Shown: one piece after another, positions 26,389-34,367 of the stretch | How positions within the stretch are numbered: the stretch's first letter is position 1 | Layout: each line of letters begins with the position of its first letter | NCBI GenBank assembly: GCA_038525525.1 | Contig: JBCBHO010000002.1 | Coordinates: 744,001-808,000, forward strand | Direction of reading: 5' to 3' | Origin: Shimia_B sp038525525 | GTDB lineage: Bacteria > Pseudomonadota > Alphaproteobacteria > Rhodobacterales > Rhodobacteraceae | Length of the DNA stretch: 64,000 nt | The notes under the pieces: generated by a model | Databases searched by the model: none | What the model saw: only the letters and a program-made list of their open reading frames with translations | Told to the model about the DNA's origin: nothing | Program-made: the position numbers and the translations under genes

Positions 26389-26965
26389 GCGGCAGCGCCA
26401 TGGTGGTGGCCTCGCGAAAGCCCATGAGCGGCGCGAGAAGCCCAGATTTCATTCGCCCCACTTCCTGAAAGCCGTACCGCTCGTAGAGCGCTCGGGCGCG
26501 CGTATTCGTGTCCACGACGTCGAGCCGCACGGTGTCGCAACGGTTCATGCGGGCCGTCCAGACCACCGCGTCGAGGAGCTTTGAGCCCACGCCTTGCCCC
26601 CGCGCCGCCTCCGCGACGAAGATCCCGTCCATTTGCAAGACGCCCTCATCGAGCTTCCTCTCGAAAAGATCGAGGACCGCCCCGCGCCAGACAGCGCCGA
26701 AGGCACCGTAGCTCGCACGCAAATCGGCGTAGCTTGCCGTCATGAGCCCGCCTTTCGCGGTCTTGATCCCGGCCACGCCCACGAGCCTTCCATCAAGGGT
26801 CGCCGAGAAGGCGAAATCCGGCCGCAGCCCACGCGCGATGAAAGTGACAGCGCGCGTATCCGTGCCGAGGGCCGGGGCGAGCTTGGCGCCGAAAGCTTCG
26901 AGAAAGAGCCGTGCCACGTCGGCCCTGTGTCCCTCCTTGAATCCCGGCGCGATGGTGACGGTCAT
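26381..26965 (-). CDS. GNAT-family N-acetyltransferase
   Basis: The 194-residue protein has the GNAT acetyl-CoA binding block (IFVAEAARGQGVGSKLLDAV, motif A) and the ALYERYGFQEVGRM motif B near the C-terminus. The substrate is unknown. Its ATG at 26965 overlaps the moeA-fusion stop by 4 nt, making it the last gene of the fdhD-mobA-mobB-moeA operon. A role in that pathway is possible, but the family gives no support for a specific substrate. Confidence 0.85.
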   Translation of the reverse strand: MTVTIAPGFKEGHRADVARLFLEAFGAKLAPALGTDTRAVTFIARGLRPDFAFSATLDGRLVGVAGIKTAKGGLMTASYADLRASYGAFGAVWRGAVLDLFERKLDEGVLQMDGIFVAEAARGQGVGSKLLDAVVWTARMNRCDTVRLDVVDTNTRARALYERYGFQEVGRMKSGLLAPLMGFREATTMALPLS

Positions 26966-29022
26966 GCCATGAGCCCCGTGAACGGGATGTAGCGGACGGG
27001 CGTGCCCGGCGCGATCTCCTGCGCGTGATCCGGAAGCTCGACGAGCCCCTCGGCCCAGCTCAGTCCCGCGATCCTGCCCGACCCTTCCGACGGATAGACT
27101 TCCGCTGCGCCGTCCCTGATCCGCGCTCGCAGATATTCCCTGCGCCCCGCCTTCTTTTTCTTGGAGAAGGCCGCAGGGACCTCGACGGAGAAGGGAGCCT
27201 CGAAACGTCCCCCGCCAAGCTTGGCGAGAGCGGGCCTCGCGAAGATAAGCGTGCACACGAGCGCGGCCACCGGATTGCCCGGAAGACCGAAGACGGGAAC
27301 GCCCTGCCAGAGGCCGAGCGCCAGTGGTCGCCCCGGCTTCATCGCGATGCGCCAAAGAGCCATCGTCCCTGTTTCATTGAGGAGCGCGGAGACATGGTCC
27401 TCCTCCCCGGCGGAGGCACCGCCGGAGGTGAGGATAGCATCGGCTTCGGCGCCATCGAGGCGCGCACGCAAGGCATCGCGATGATCGGGACAAATGCCGA
27501 GATCGACGACGTCGTAGCCCGATGCCCGAAGCAGGGCCTTCAGCATCGGCCGATTGGCATCGGCGATCTGCCCAGGGGCCAGCGGTTCCCCCGCCTCGCG
27601 CAGCTCGTCCCCCGTCGACAGGACGGCGACGCGAAGCGTTTTTCTGACAGGCACCGCGCCGTGCCCTGTCGCTGCCAGAAGCGCGAGATCGACGGGTGTG
27701 AGCTTGCGACCCGCTTCGAGCACGGTCGCGCCGGCCTCCACATCCTCGCCCGCCGGCCTCGTATTGGCGGCCGTTTTGAGCGGCCCTTCCACGGAGATCC
27801 GCTTGGGGCCGATACGGCAATCCTCTTCGAGCACCACGGTCGTCACGCCCTCGGGCAGCGCTGCCCCGGTGAGAATGCGCAGCGCTTGCCCCTCCGGCAG
27901 CCTCCCTTCGAATGGCGCGCCGGCAGCCGAACGTCCCTCCGCCAAAGGAATGTGATGCAGGCCCTTTGCAAGCCCGTCAGCCAGCCCGTACCCGTCCACG
28001 GCCGAATTCGCAGCGGGCGGATGAGATCGCAGCGCTGTCACGTCCGCAGCGAGGATGCGCCCGGAGGCGCCGTCGAGCGCACAGGTCTCCATGGATGTCA
28101 CGGGGGCAAGCCGGGCATCGAGGAGCGCGAGCGCCTCGTCCACGGGTGTCCAATGCGTGCCGGGCGGGAGAGCGAAACAGTCATTCGCCAGACGCCCGTG
28201 GCGCGCGGCCGCCGACAGCGTCGCCTCGTGTCCGAGCCCGAAGATCCATCCCTCCTCCGGCGCGGCCACGTCGAGCATGGTCTCAAGCTCCTCGGGCGCG
28301 AGCCGGGCGACGGCGTCGGCGAGAATGCGCACCTGCGCCGCGTCCTTGATCTCTCCCGGGTGTTGCCCCTGGGCGATGTCTGCCGCGACGAGCGAAGGCC
28401 AAATCTCGACGAAGGCCACGGGTGCCGCGAGCCGCTCGAAAGGCCAGACTGCAATCTTGCCCGCGTAGCGCGCTCTTAGTCGCGCGAGCGAGGCGATGCC
28501 GGTGAGCGCCTGGCTTCCGACGCTCCCGGCGCCGCCGAGTTGCCAGCAGGAAAAAGCGCCCTTGGTCTCCCGTTCCGCGTCCCGCCATTCGTTGATGGGA
28601 AAGTGTGCAGGCTTCTTCATGGGCACGGTGCCCGAGCCGAATGGGTCGAACCAGAAAGGGCCTTCCCCGGGGCAGCACGCGTTCATGGCGGCGGCCACGT
28701 CCATGCGATCGCAACCGTCAACTGTCGTTGGCAGGACTTCGGCCAGATGGGACCAGAGCGCTAAGGGATCGTCCTGACCCGTGACAGCACGGGCAAACCC
28801 GGCCGGATAGCCGAACGGAAAGTCGAAGCCGACAAAGAGCCTTTCTCCGCCCGCGAGCGCCGCGTCGATCCGATCCGTGAGCAACGCCTCTGCGACCACG
28901 CGATTGCGCGCGTAGATGGGCTCCTTCCCCGCCTCGCCGATCCAGATTGCATCCTTCGTTGGCCGTGGTCCTCGGTCTCCTCCGCCTGACCAGTCCACCA
29001 TGACGAAAGCGTCCCAGGTCAC
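26962..29022 (-). CDS. moeA: molybdopterin molybdotransferase MoeA fused to an N-terminal RNase H-fold-like (DUF429-like) domain
   Basis: The 686-residue protein is a fusion. From about residue 294 it is MoeA, which inserts molybdate into adenylated molybdopterin: SAVDGYG, LSTGDEL, the IADANRP loop, TSGGASAGEEDHV and FGLPGNPVAAL are all present. Residues 1-270 form a separate domain with VMVDWSGG (Asp10), VGFDFPFGYP (Asp67), VEIWPS (Glu206) and EEGWIFG. This spacing recalls the RNase H-like DUF429 family, but the match is by eye. GTG 29022 overlaps the mobB stop. The fusion is continuous with no frameshift. Confidence 0.85.
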   Translation of the reverse strand: MTWDAFVMVDWSGGGDRGPRPTKDAIWIGEAGKEPIYARNRVVAEALLTDRIDAALAGGERLFVGFDFPFGYPAGFARAVTGQDDPLALWSHLAEVLPTTVDGCDRMDVAAAMNACCPGEGPFWFDPFGSGTVPMKKPAHFPINEWRDAERETKGAFSCWQLGGAGSVGSQALTGIASLARLRARYAGKIAVWPFERLAAPVAFVEIWPSLVAADIAQGQHPGEIKDAAQVRILADAVARLAPEELETMLDVAAPEEGWIFGLGHEATLSAAARHGRLANDCFALPPGTHWTPVDEALALLDARLAPVTSMETCALDGASGRILAADVTALRSHPPAANSAVDGYGLADGLAKGLHHIPLAEGRSAAGAPFEGRLPEGQALRILTGAALPEGVTTVVLEEDCRIGPKRISVEGPLKTAANTRPAGEDVEAGATVLEAGRKLTPVDLALLAATGHGAVPVRKTLRVAVLSTGDELREAGEPLAPGQIADANRPMLKALLRASGYDVVDLGICPDHRDALRARLDGAEADAILTSGGASAGEEDHVSALLNETGTMALWRIAMKPGRPLALGLWQGVPVFGLPGNPVAALVCTLIFARPALAKLGGGRFEAPFSVEVPAAFSKKKKAGRREYLRARIRDGAAEVYPSEGSGRIAGLSWAEGLVELPDHAQEIAPGTPVRYIPFTGLMA

Positions 29023-29510
29023 CGGGCCAATTCCGCGAGGATGAAGTCTGCGATCTCCCCCGTCGCATCGAGGCTGAAGCGCGGGCAATGCACATCCACG
29101 GGCGCGTCGCTGGCCACGGCGCGGATCGTGGGATCATCGGGCGCCATGAGGTGATGGCTCGTCTCCGCACGCCACGCTTCGATCTTTGGGTGCGGGTCGC
29201 GCTTCCACCCTTCCACGAGCACGATGTCCACGGGAGAGAGCTTGGCCAGGAGCTCTGAAAGGGGTGGCGGTTCGGCGCCACGGAGTTCGGCCATGAGCGC
29301 CCACCTGTCGCTCCCCGCCACGAGCACTTCCTGCGCGCCTGCCACGCGATGGCGGTGACTGTCCTTGCCGGGCTGGTCGACATCGAAGCCGTGATGCGCG
29401 TGCTTGAGGGTGCTCACCGTGAGCCCCCGCGCGGCGATATCGGCGACGAGACGCTCCATGAGCCCCGTCTTGCCGGCATTCTTCCAGCCCACGACACCGA
29501 AGACCTTCAC
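29019..29510 (-). CDS. mobB: molybdopterin-guanine dinucleotide biosynthesis protein B
   Basis: MobB is a GTP-binding P-loop protein that assists guanylation of molybdenum cofactor. The 163-residue protein has Walker A GWKNAGKTGL at 8-17, the family STLKHAHHGFD block and the VLVEGWKRDPHPKIE motif. It overlaps mobA upstream and the moeA fusion downstream by 4 nt each, giving strict translational coupling. Confidence 0.93.
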   Translation of the reverse strand: MKVFGVVGWKNAGKTGLMERLVADIAARGLTVSTLKHAHHGFDVDQPGKDSHRHRVAGAQEVLVAGSDRWALMAELRGAEPPPLSELLAKLSPVDIVLVEGWKRDPHPKIEAWRAETSHHLMAPDDPTIRAVASDAPVDVHCPRFSLDATGEIADFILAELAR

Positions 29511-30103
29511 AGCATCTCCTCAGCCTGCGCGAGGTCCTCTGGCGTGTTGATATTGAAGAACGCGCCGTCGTCGAAGGCGGCCGTGGCCGCCCCGTGGCTG
29601 TCGGTCCAGAGGACCACCTTGCGCAGGCCCTGGCCAAGGGCCGAGCGGAGATCTTCGCGCAGGGAGACCGGCCAGTACCCGAAGGTCGGATGCCGGTTCG
29701 TGCGTCCGCCTTCCCAGGTGGCGGAGAGCGCTATCGGCGTGGAGGCTTTCGCTGCCGCGCGCTCGAGACGCTCGGCCAGGTCCATCGGGAAAAACGGGGT
29801 GTCAGCCGCGGCCGTTACGATATGCGTCGCCCCCACCAAATGCGCCCAATCGAGCCCGGCGAGCACGCCTGCGAGGGGGCCCGGTTGATCGGCGATGCTA
29901 TCGGCGATGATAGGCAGGCCGAACGGGTAGTAGCGCCGCGCATCCCCGTTTGCGTTGATGGCAAGGCCCGCCACCTGCCCTTCAAGCCGCTCGATGACGC
30001 GATCCATGAGCGTGCGCCCGCCAAGCTCGAGAAGGCCCTTGTCGACCCCGCCCATGCGCGCGCCCTTCCCGCCCGCGAGGATCACGCCAACGGGCAGCTT
30101 CAT
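29507..30103 (-). CDS. mobA: molybdenum cofactor guanylyltransferase
   Basis: MobA joins GMP to molybdopterin to make the bis-MGD form used by formate dehydrogenase and DMSO reductase-type enzymes. The 198-residue protein opens with the nucleotidyltransferase signature ILAGGKGARMGGVDKG and keeps the TAAADTPFFP block that binds metal and the FFNINTPEDL end. ATG 30103 overlaps the fdhD stop. The pairing with fdhD fits delivery of bis-MGD to a formate dehydrogenase. Confidence 0.94.
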   Translation of the reverse strand: MKLPVGVILAGGKGARMGGVDKGLLELGGRTLMDRVIERLEGQVAGLAINANGDARRYYPFGLPIIADSIADQPGPLAGVLAGLDWAHLVGATHIVTAAADTPFFPMDLAERLERAAAKASTPIALSATWEGGRTNRHPTFGYWPVSLREDLRSALGQGLRKVVLWTDSHGAATAAFDDGAFFNINTPEDLAQAEEML

Positions 30104-30930
30104 GACCGGACGAGCCTCCCCGCTCCGCTCAGGCATTCATATCGCCGCCCCTTGAGCCGCCCGATGAGCGTGAGCCCCACCTGCTGCGCGATTTCCACGC
30201 CCCAGGCCGTGAAGCCCGAGCGGGATGCGAGCACGGGGATACCCATGAGCGCGCATTTGATGACCATCTCGGAGGTGAGACGGCCCGTCGTGTAGAGGAT
30301 CTTGTCCGCCCCGCTCACGCTTTCCGAGCGCATCCAGCCTGCCACCTTGTCCACCGCGTTATGGCGGCCGACATCCTCCATGTAGACGAGCGGGCGATCT
30401 CGCGCGCAGAGCACCGTGCCATGGATCGCGCCAGCGGAAAGATAGAGCGATGGCGTGCGGTTGATCTTCTCGGAAAGTGTGAAGAGCCAGCTTTCCCGAA
30501 GCTCCCCGGGCGGCAGCGTCAGCCCCTCGAGCCCCGCCATCACGTCGCCGAAGACAGTCCCCACGGCACAGCCCGACGTCCGCGTTTTCTTGGCGAGCTT
30601 TGCCTCGTGGTCGGTCTCGCGGGCCGTCCGCACGACGACGGTCGCGACCTCTTCGTCGTAATCGACGCGGGTGACGTCCTCGTCCGGGGCGAGCATGCCC
30701 TGGTTCGCCAGAAAGCCCAGGGCCAGGTATTCGGGATAGTCTCCGATCGTCATTGCCGTCACGATCTCCCGCGCGTTGAGAAAGATCGTGAGCGCGCGTT
30801 CCTCCACCACACGCAGCTCGTGCGGCGCGCCCGCTGCATCGACGGCGCGCACCGTCCGTGTCAGCCCCGGGCGGTCCGGGTCCGGCGCGATGATGTAGTC
30901 CGAGGCGATATCGAGCGTGCCCATTTGCAT
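30100..30930 (-). CDS. fdhD: formate dehydrogenase accessory sulfurtransferase FdhD
   Basis: FdhD transfers sulfur from a cysteine desulfurase to the molybdenum cofactor of formate dehydrogenase. The 276-residue protein shows EDVGRHNAVDK, the SGADKILYTTGRLTSEMV block and the GFTAWG motif. The E. coli CxxC pair is reduced to one Cys: Cys121 is present, but residue 124 is Gly (CAVG). Start is ATG 30930 or 30924. It is divergent from azlC with only 51 bp between starts, and is the first gene of the coupled operon. Confidence 0.92.
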   Translation of the reverse strand: MQMGTLDIASDYIIAPDPDRPGLTRTVRAVDAAGAPHELRVVEERALTIFLNAREIVTAMTIGDYPEYLALGFLANQGMLAPDEDVTRVDYDEEVATVVVRTARETDHEAKLAKKTRTSGCAVGTVFGDVMAGLEGLTLPPGELRESWLFTLSEKINRTPSLYLSAGAIHGTVLCARDRPLVYMEDVGRHNAVDKVAGWMRSESVSGADKILYTTGRLTSEMVIKCALMGIPVLASRSGFTAWGVEIAQQVGLTLIGRLKGRRYECLSGAGRLVRS

Positions 30931-30981
30931 CCACTCATGCTGCGAGATAGCGGTGCGGTCACGGCAGGTTAGGAGAGGATC

Positions 30982-31689
30982 GTGGGCGAGGCCACCCGGA
31001 AAGCGGCATTCACGCTGGGCGTTCGGCACGGCCTGCCCTTCATCGTGTTGCTCGTCCCCTTCGGCGCCCTTTTCGGCGTCGTTGGCACCGAAGCGGGCCT
31101 CTCGCTCGTGGAGGTCATGAGCTTTTCCATCGTGGTTGTCGCCGGTGCCGCGCAATTCACGGCCGTGGCCATGATGCAGGACGCGGTTCCCACGCTCATC
31201 GTCATCCTCACCGCGCTGGCGGTAAACCTGCGCATGGCGATGTACTCGGCAGCGCTGACCCCGCATCTCGGCCACGCGCCCTTCTGGCAGCGCGCGTTCA
31301 TTGCGTATTTCATGGTGGACCAGGCCTTTGCCCTCGCCTCCGTCACCTACGAGGAGCGGACCGACTGGTCGCTCCGGGAGAAGGTGGCCTACTATTTCGG
31401 CGTGATCGTTCCGGTGGCGCCGTGCTGGTATCTTGCCACGCTGGGCGGTGCCCTGGTCGGCGAAGCCGTCCCAGAGGCGCTGGCACTCGATTTCGCGCTG
31501 CCCATCGTTTTTCTCGCCCTGATCGCGCCCGCGCTCCGGACGGCCGCCCATGTCGCGGCGGCGGGGACATCCATCGTGGTCGCGCTCCTTCTGGCGTGGC
31601 TTCCGTTCTCACTCGGCCTGCTGGTGGCTGCCATCAGCGCGATGATCGTGGGCGCGCGCGTGGAGCTTTGGCAGGAGGCAGGGCGATGA
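30982..31689 (+). CDS. azlC: AzlC family branched-chain amino acid exporter, large subunit
   Basis: The 235-residue membrane protein pairs with AzlD to export branched-chain amino acids or analogues. It has about seven helices and the signature FSIVVVAGAAQFTAVAMM region of AzlC. GTG 30982 follows AGGAGAGGA. The stop overlaps the azlD ATG (ATGA), as is usual for this two-subunit transporter. Confidence 0.9.
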   Translation: MGEATRKAAFTLGVRHGLPFIVLLVPFGALFGVVGTEAGLSLVEVMSFSIVVVAGAAQFTAVAMMQDAVPTLIVILTALAVNLRMAMYSAALTPHLGHAPFWQRAFIAYFMVDQAFALASVTYEERTDWSLREKVAYYFGVIVPVAPCWYLATLGGALVGEAVPEALALDFALPIVFLALIAPALRTAAHVAAAGTSIVVALLLAWLPFSLGLLVAAISAMIVGARVELWQEAGR

Positions 31690-32015
31690 TCGACGCCCCC
31701 ACGTGGCAGATCTGGACGGTCATCATCGCGCTCGGGATCGGGAGCTATGCCTTTCGGCTGTCCTTCCTTGGCCTCATCGGCGCCCGCGCCATGCCCGTCT
31801 GGGTGCTCAGGCACCTGCGGTATACCGCGGTCGCCGTGTTGCCGGGGCTCGTGGCGCCCGCCGTCATCTGGCCCGAGGCCACGGGTGGCGCGCTCGACCC
31901 AGCCCGGCTCTCGGCCGCAATCGTCACCTGCTTGGTGGGCTACCTCAGTCGAAACGTCGTCGCAGCCGTGGGAGCGGGCGCTGCCACGCTCTACACGCTG
32001 CTCTGGCTGCTCTAG
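31686..32015 (+). CDS. azlD: AzlD family branched-chain amino acid exporter, small subunit
   Basis: The 109-residue partner of AzlC has four predicted helices and the family pattern YAFRLSFLGLIGARAMPVWV. The ATG at 31686 overlaps the azlC stop and the 3' end overlaps the convergent lipoprotein gene by 4 nt. A longer open frame upstream lies within azlC and is not used. Confidence 0.9.
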   Translation: MIDAPTWQIWTVIIALGIGSYAFRLSFLGLIGARAMPVWVLRHLRYTAVAVLPGLVAPAVIWPEATGGALDPARLSAAIVTCLVGYLSRNVVAAVGAGAATLYTLLWLL

Positions 32016-32614
32016 AGCCTCGCCGTTTCCCAGAACTTCTCTTTGTCGGCATCATCGTCCTGACGAAACTCGAGCCTCGTGATGCCCGGCTGGTCGAGAA
32101 GCTGGTCGTGGAGCCGGTCCGGGAACCACGTGGTTTCCACCTGAAACGGCAGCCCCGGCGCGCGCGCCAGCACAGACGAGACCGATCGGGTACAGAGCGC
32201 GTCGGGCACAGGCCCTTCCTTGCGCACCTGGGCGAGGATGTATCGGGCCGTGGCTGGTGGCACCTCGGAAATCTGCAGCGTCGTCCAGAACGTGGAGCGC
32301 GTGTGGTAATCGACGAAGGCCCGCCGCGCAGGCTCGGTGATCCCGAAGATCACGTCGTGCTGTTCGGGCAGAGTGGGATGCTCGAACGTGCCAGCGGGGT
32401 CGAAGACGACCCGCTGATCGGCGTGGATGAAGAGCGCCGTGTGCGCGCCGTAATCGGAGCCGACATTGAAGGATGTGAAGACCTCGACTCGCGTTGGGCC
32501 ACGCGTTGCCACGAAGGCATTGGCCACCGCCCCAGGATCGGCGAAGACACGCCTTTTGGTCGAGCACCCGGCCAAGACGGCCGGAGCGCCCAGAAGGAAC
32601 GCGCGACGATCCAC
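32012..32614 (-). CDS. hypothetical lipoprotein with twin-Arg-like leader
   Basis: The 200-residue product starts MDRRAFLLGAPAVLAGCSTK, which reads as a lipobox (LAGC, Cys17) preceded by an RR pair, so it may be a Tat-exported lipoprotein. The rest is soluble with a single additional Cys and blocks such as SDYGAHTALFIHADQ and TTWFPDRLHDQL. No domain is recognised, but similar proteins occur across Rhodobacteraceae. The gene sits 6 nt downstream of the small oxidase subunit on the same strand. Confidence 0.7.
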   Translation of the reverse strand: MDRRAFLLGAPAVLAGCSTKRRVFADPGAVANAFVATRGPTRVEVFTSFNVGSDYGAHTALFIHADQRVVFDPAGTFEHPTLPEQHDVIFGITEPARRAFVDYHTRSTFWTTLQISEVPPATARYILAQVRKEGPVPDALCTRSVSSVLARAPGLPFQVETTWFPDRLHDQLLDQPGITRLEFRQDDDADKEKFWETARL

Positions 32615-32620
32615 GGGTGC

Positions 32621-32770
32621 TTAGCCGTTGACGAGATAAAGCAGGATGAGGGCCACGATGCAGATGACCATACCACGGCCGACAATGGACAAGAACTGCG
32701 CGAAGGTCTTCTCCTGGGTCTCGATATTCATCGTGCCATGCTCATGCTTTTCGGCGTGGTCGTCGGCCAT
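32621..32770 (-). CDS. aa3-type cytochrome c oxidase subunit IV
   Basis: The 49-residue peptide MADDHAEKHEHGTM... has a His/Glu-rich soluble head and one membrane helix (about 27-47). Length and pattern match subunit IV of the Paracoccus aa3 oxidase, a single-helix subunit of uncertain importance. The other oxidase genes (ctaC, ctaD, ctaE) are not in the window, so this is an orphan member. ATG 32770 follows GGAGAGAC. Confidence 0.85.
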   Translation of the reverse strand: MADDHAEKHEHGTMNIETQEKTFAQFLSIVGRGMVICIVALILLYLVNG

Positions 32771-32885
32771 GGGTCTCTCTCCGTTTGACTTGGAGCTGGC
32801 ATACCGTGGCACGCAGTGCCTGTCACGGTGCCAAAGGCGCGCAGCGCGCGCTTCCGCTTGGGCACCAATCTGTTAGAAGCGCGGC

Positions 32886-33296
32886 ATGGGCGGCCAGCAG
32901 GATCTCCAGGCTCTTTTCGCGGGAATGTCCCCGGTGCTGAACCCGGGCACCTACGGCTTCGCCACCGTCACAACGATCGAAGAAGCAACCGCGCTCACGC
33001 CCGTCATGATCATGCATGAGGCAGAGGCGATCACGGTCATCCTACGCTGGAATGCCGCGGAAGAGGCAGGGCTCACGCCGGAATTCCCCTGTTGCTGGAT
33101 CACCCTCAATATCCACTCCGCGCTCGATGCGGTGGGCTTTCTGGCGGCCATTTCCACGCGGCTCGCGGGGCTGGGGATGGGGGTCAATCCCGTGGCGGGC
33201 TTCTACCACGATCACCTCTTCCTGCCCGCCGACCGCGCGGAAGACGCCATGCAAGAACTCGCGCGGATCGTGGTCGAGGCTCAGACCGCCCGATAA
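32886..33296 (+). CDS. ACT-domain (DUF2241-like) protein
   Basis: The 136-residue protein carries two ACT-like halves as in the DUF2241/ACT_3 group, with the motifs GTYGFATV, CCWITLNIHSALDAVGFLAAI and VAGFYHDHLFLP. Such domains bind amino acids or similar small ligands, but this stand-alone protein has no known reaction. Its last 16 nt overlap the convergent MBL-fold gene. ATG 32886 starts 115 bp from the divergent oxidase subunit. Confidence 0.8.
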   Translation: MGGQQDLQALFAGMSPVLNPGTYGFATVTTIEEATALTPVMIMHEAEAITVILRWNAAEEAGLTPEFPCCWITLNIHSALDAVGFLAAISTRLAGLGMGVNPVAGFYHDHLFLPADRAEDAMQELARIVVEAQTAR

Positions 33297-34327
33297 ACGA
33301 AGGCACCCGCCTCGTTGAGCTCCCGCGTCACCGCTCCCCGATGAAAGAGGTGCTGGCAATGGGCGAAGGCCTCCACCAGAGCGAGGCCGTATTCCCCTGT
33401 GCCGATCTCGCGCTTGAAGATCGGGAGGAACGTCTCGCCTGGCGTGCTCGGCGTCTCGAGATACGCGAGAAGCCGCCGCAAGACGCCGTGGTGATTTTCC
33501 ATCAGCTGCGTCAGGCGCAGCGGAAGCCCGTGGAACGGCCGCTTATGCCCCGGCAGCGCCAACTGCTGGGGCTGCGCGAATGAACTCAGCCGCTCGCAGG
33601 AGGCGATCCAGTCGGCGACAGGGTCCGCCTCGGGCTCGGTTGGGTATAGGCCGATATTGGGGCTGATGCCGGGGATGACCTGATCCCCGGTGATGACGAG
33701 GCCGTCATCGCGAGACCAGAACGTGGCGTGATCAGGCGCGTGTCCGGACCCAAGGCGCACGTCCCAGGTCCTGCCGCCGAAGCGGATCACATCGCCCTCA
33801 CTGAGCCGGGCATAGCCCAAAGGCATGGGCTCGACGACATCCGCGAAGTTGAAGGGACGCTCGTCCAACCGCGCCGCCAGCACAGATGCGTCCATTCCCG
33901 CCCGCTCGTAGAAACGGACTGTTTCCGGCGGATATTTCTCCTGCACGTCGAGCGTGAGCATGCGTGCCGTGAGCCACGCCGTCCGGGTCATGAAGAGCTC
34001 CGCGCCCTCCGCCTGGAAGCGCCCGGCATAGCCGACATGATCAGGATGGTGATGCGTGCAGATGACCCTTGATATGGGCTTCCCGCCCAGCGCACCGGAG
34101 CGCAAGGTCCCCAGCGCCGCCTCGCCCTTCGGCCAGCGCATGCCCGCGTCGATCAGGGTCCAGCTGTCGCCCTCGTCGAAGGCGTAGAGGTTCACGTGAT
34201 CGAGCGCCATCGGCAGCGGAAACCGAAGCCAGAGGACACCCTCGGCCACCTCCACACCCGTGCCCGGGGGAGGCGGCTCCGCAACGGGATAGCTCAGGAG
34301 AGCGGCCTCCGCCTGCCGATCGCTCAT
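33281..34327 (-). CDS. MBL-fold metallo-hydrolase
   Basis: The 348-residue protein has the metallo-beta-lactamase fold with the metal motif HxHxDH at His92, His94, Asp96 and His97 (THHHPDHVG). Further ligands lie in GSGHAPDHA and the GDQVIPG Asp, with a C-terminal winged-helix-like extension rich in Leu. This layout fits the glyoxalase-II-like or LACTB2-like subgroup; the substrate is unknown. It lies just downstream of the acyl-CoA dehydrogenase on the same strand, separated by 40 nt. Confidence 0.88.
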   Translation of the reverse strand: MSDRQAEAALLSYPVAEPPPPGTGVEVAEGVLWLRFPLPMALDHVNLYAFDEGDSWTLIDAGMRWPKGEAALGTLRSGALGGKPISRVICTHHHPDHVGYAGRFQAEGAELFMTRTAWLTARMLTLDVQEKYPPETVRFYERAGMDASVLAARLDERPFNFADVVEPMPLGYARLSEGDVIRFGGRTWDVRLGSGHAPDHATFWSRDDGLVITGDQVIPGISPNIGLYPTEPEADPVADWIASCERLSSFAQPQQLALPGHKRPFHGLPLRLTQLMENHHGVLRRLLAYLETPSTPGETFLPIFKREIGTGEYGLALVEAFAHCQHLFHRGAVTRELNEAGAFVYRAV

Positions 34328-34367
34328 CGCGCGCCCTTCCGCGGGCCGGGCTCGCGCCCGGCAAGCG

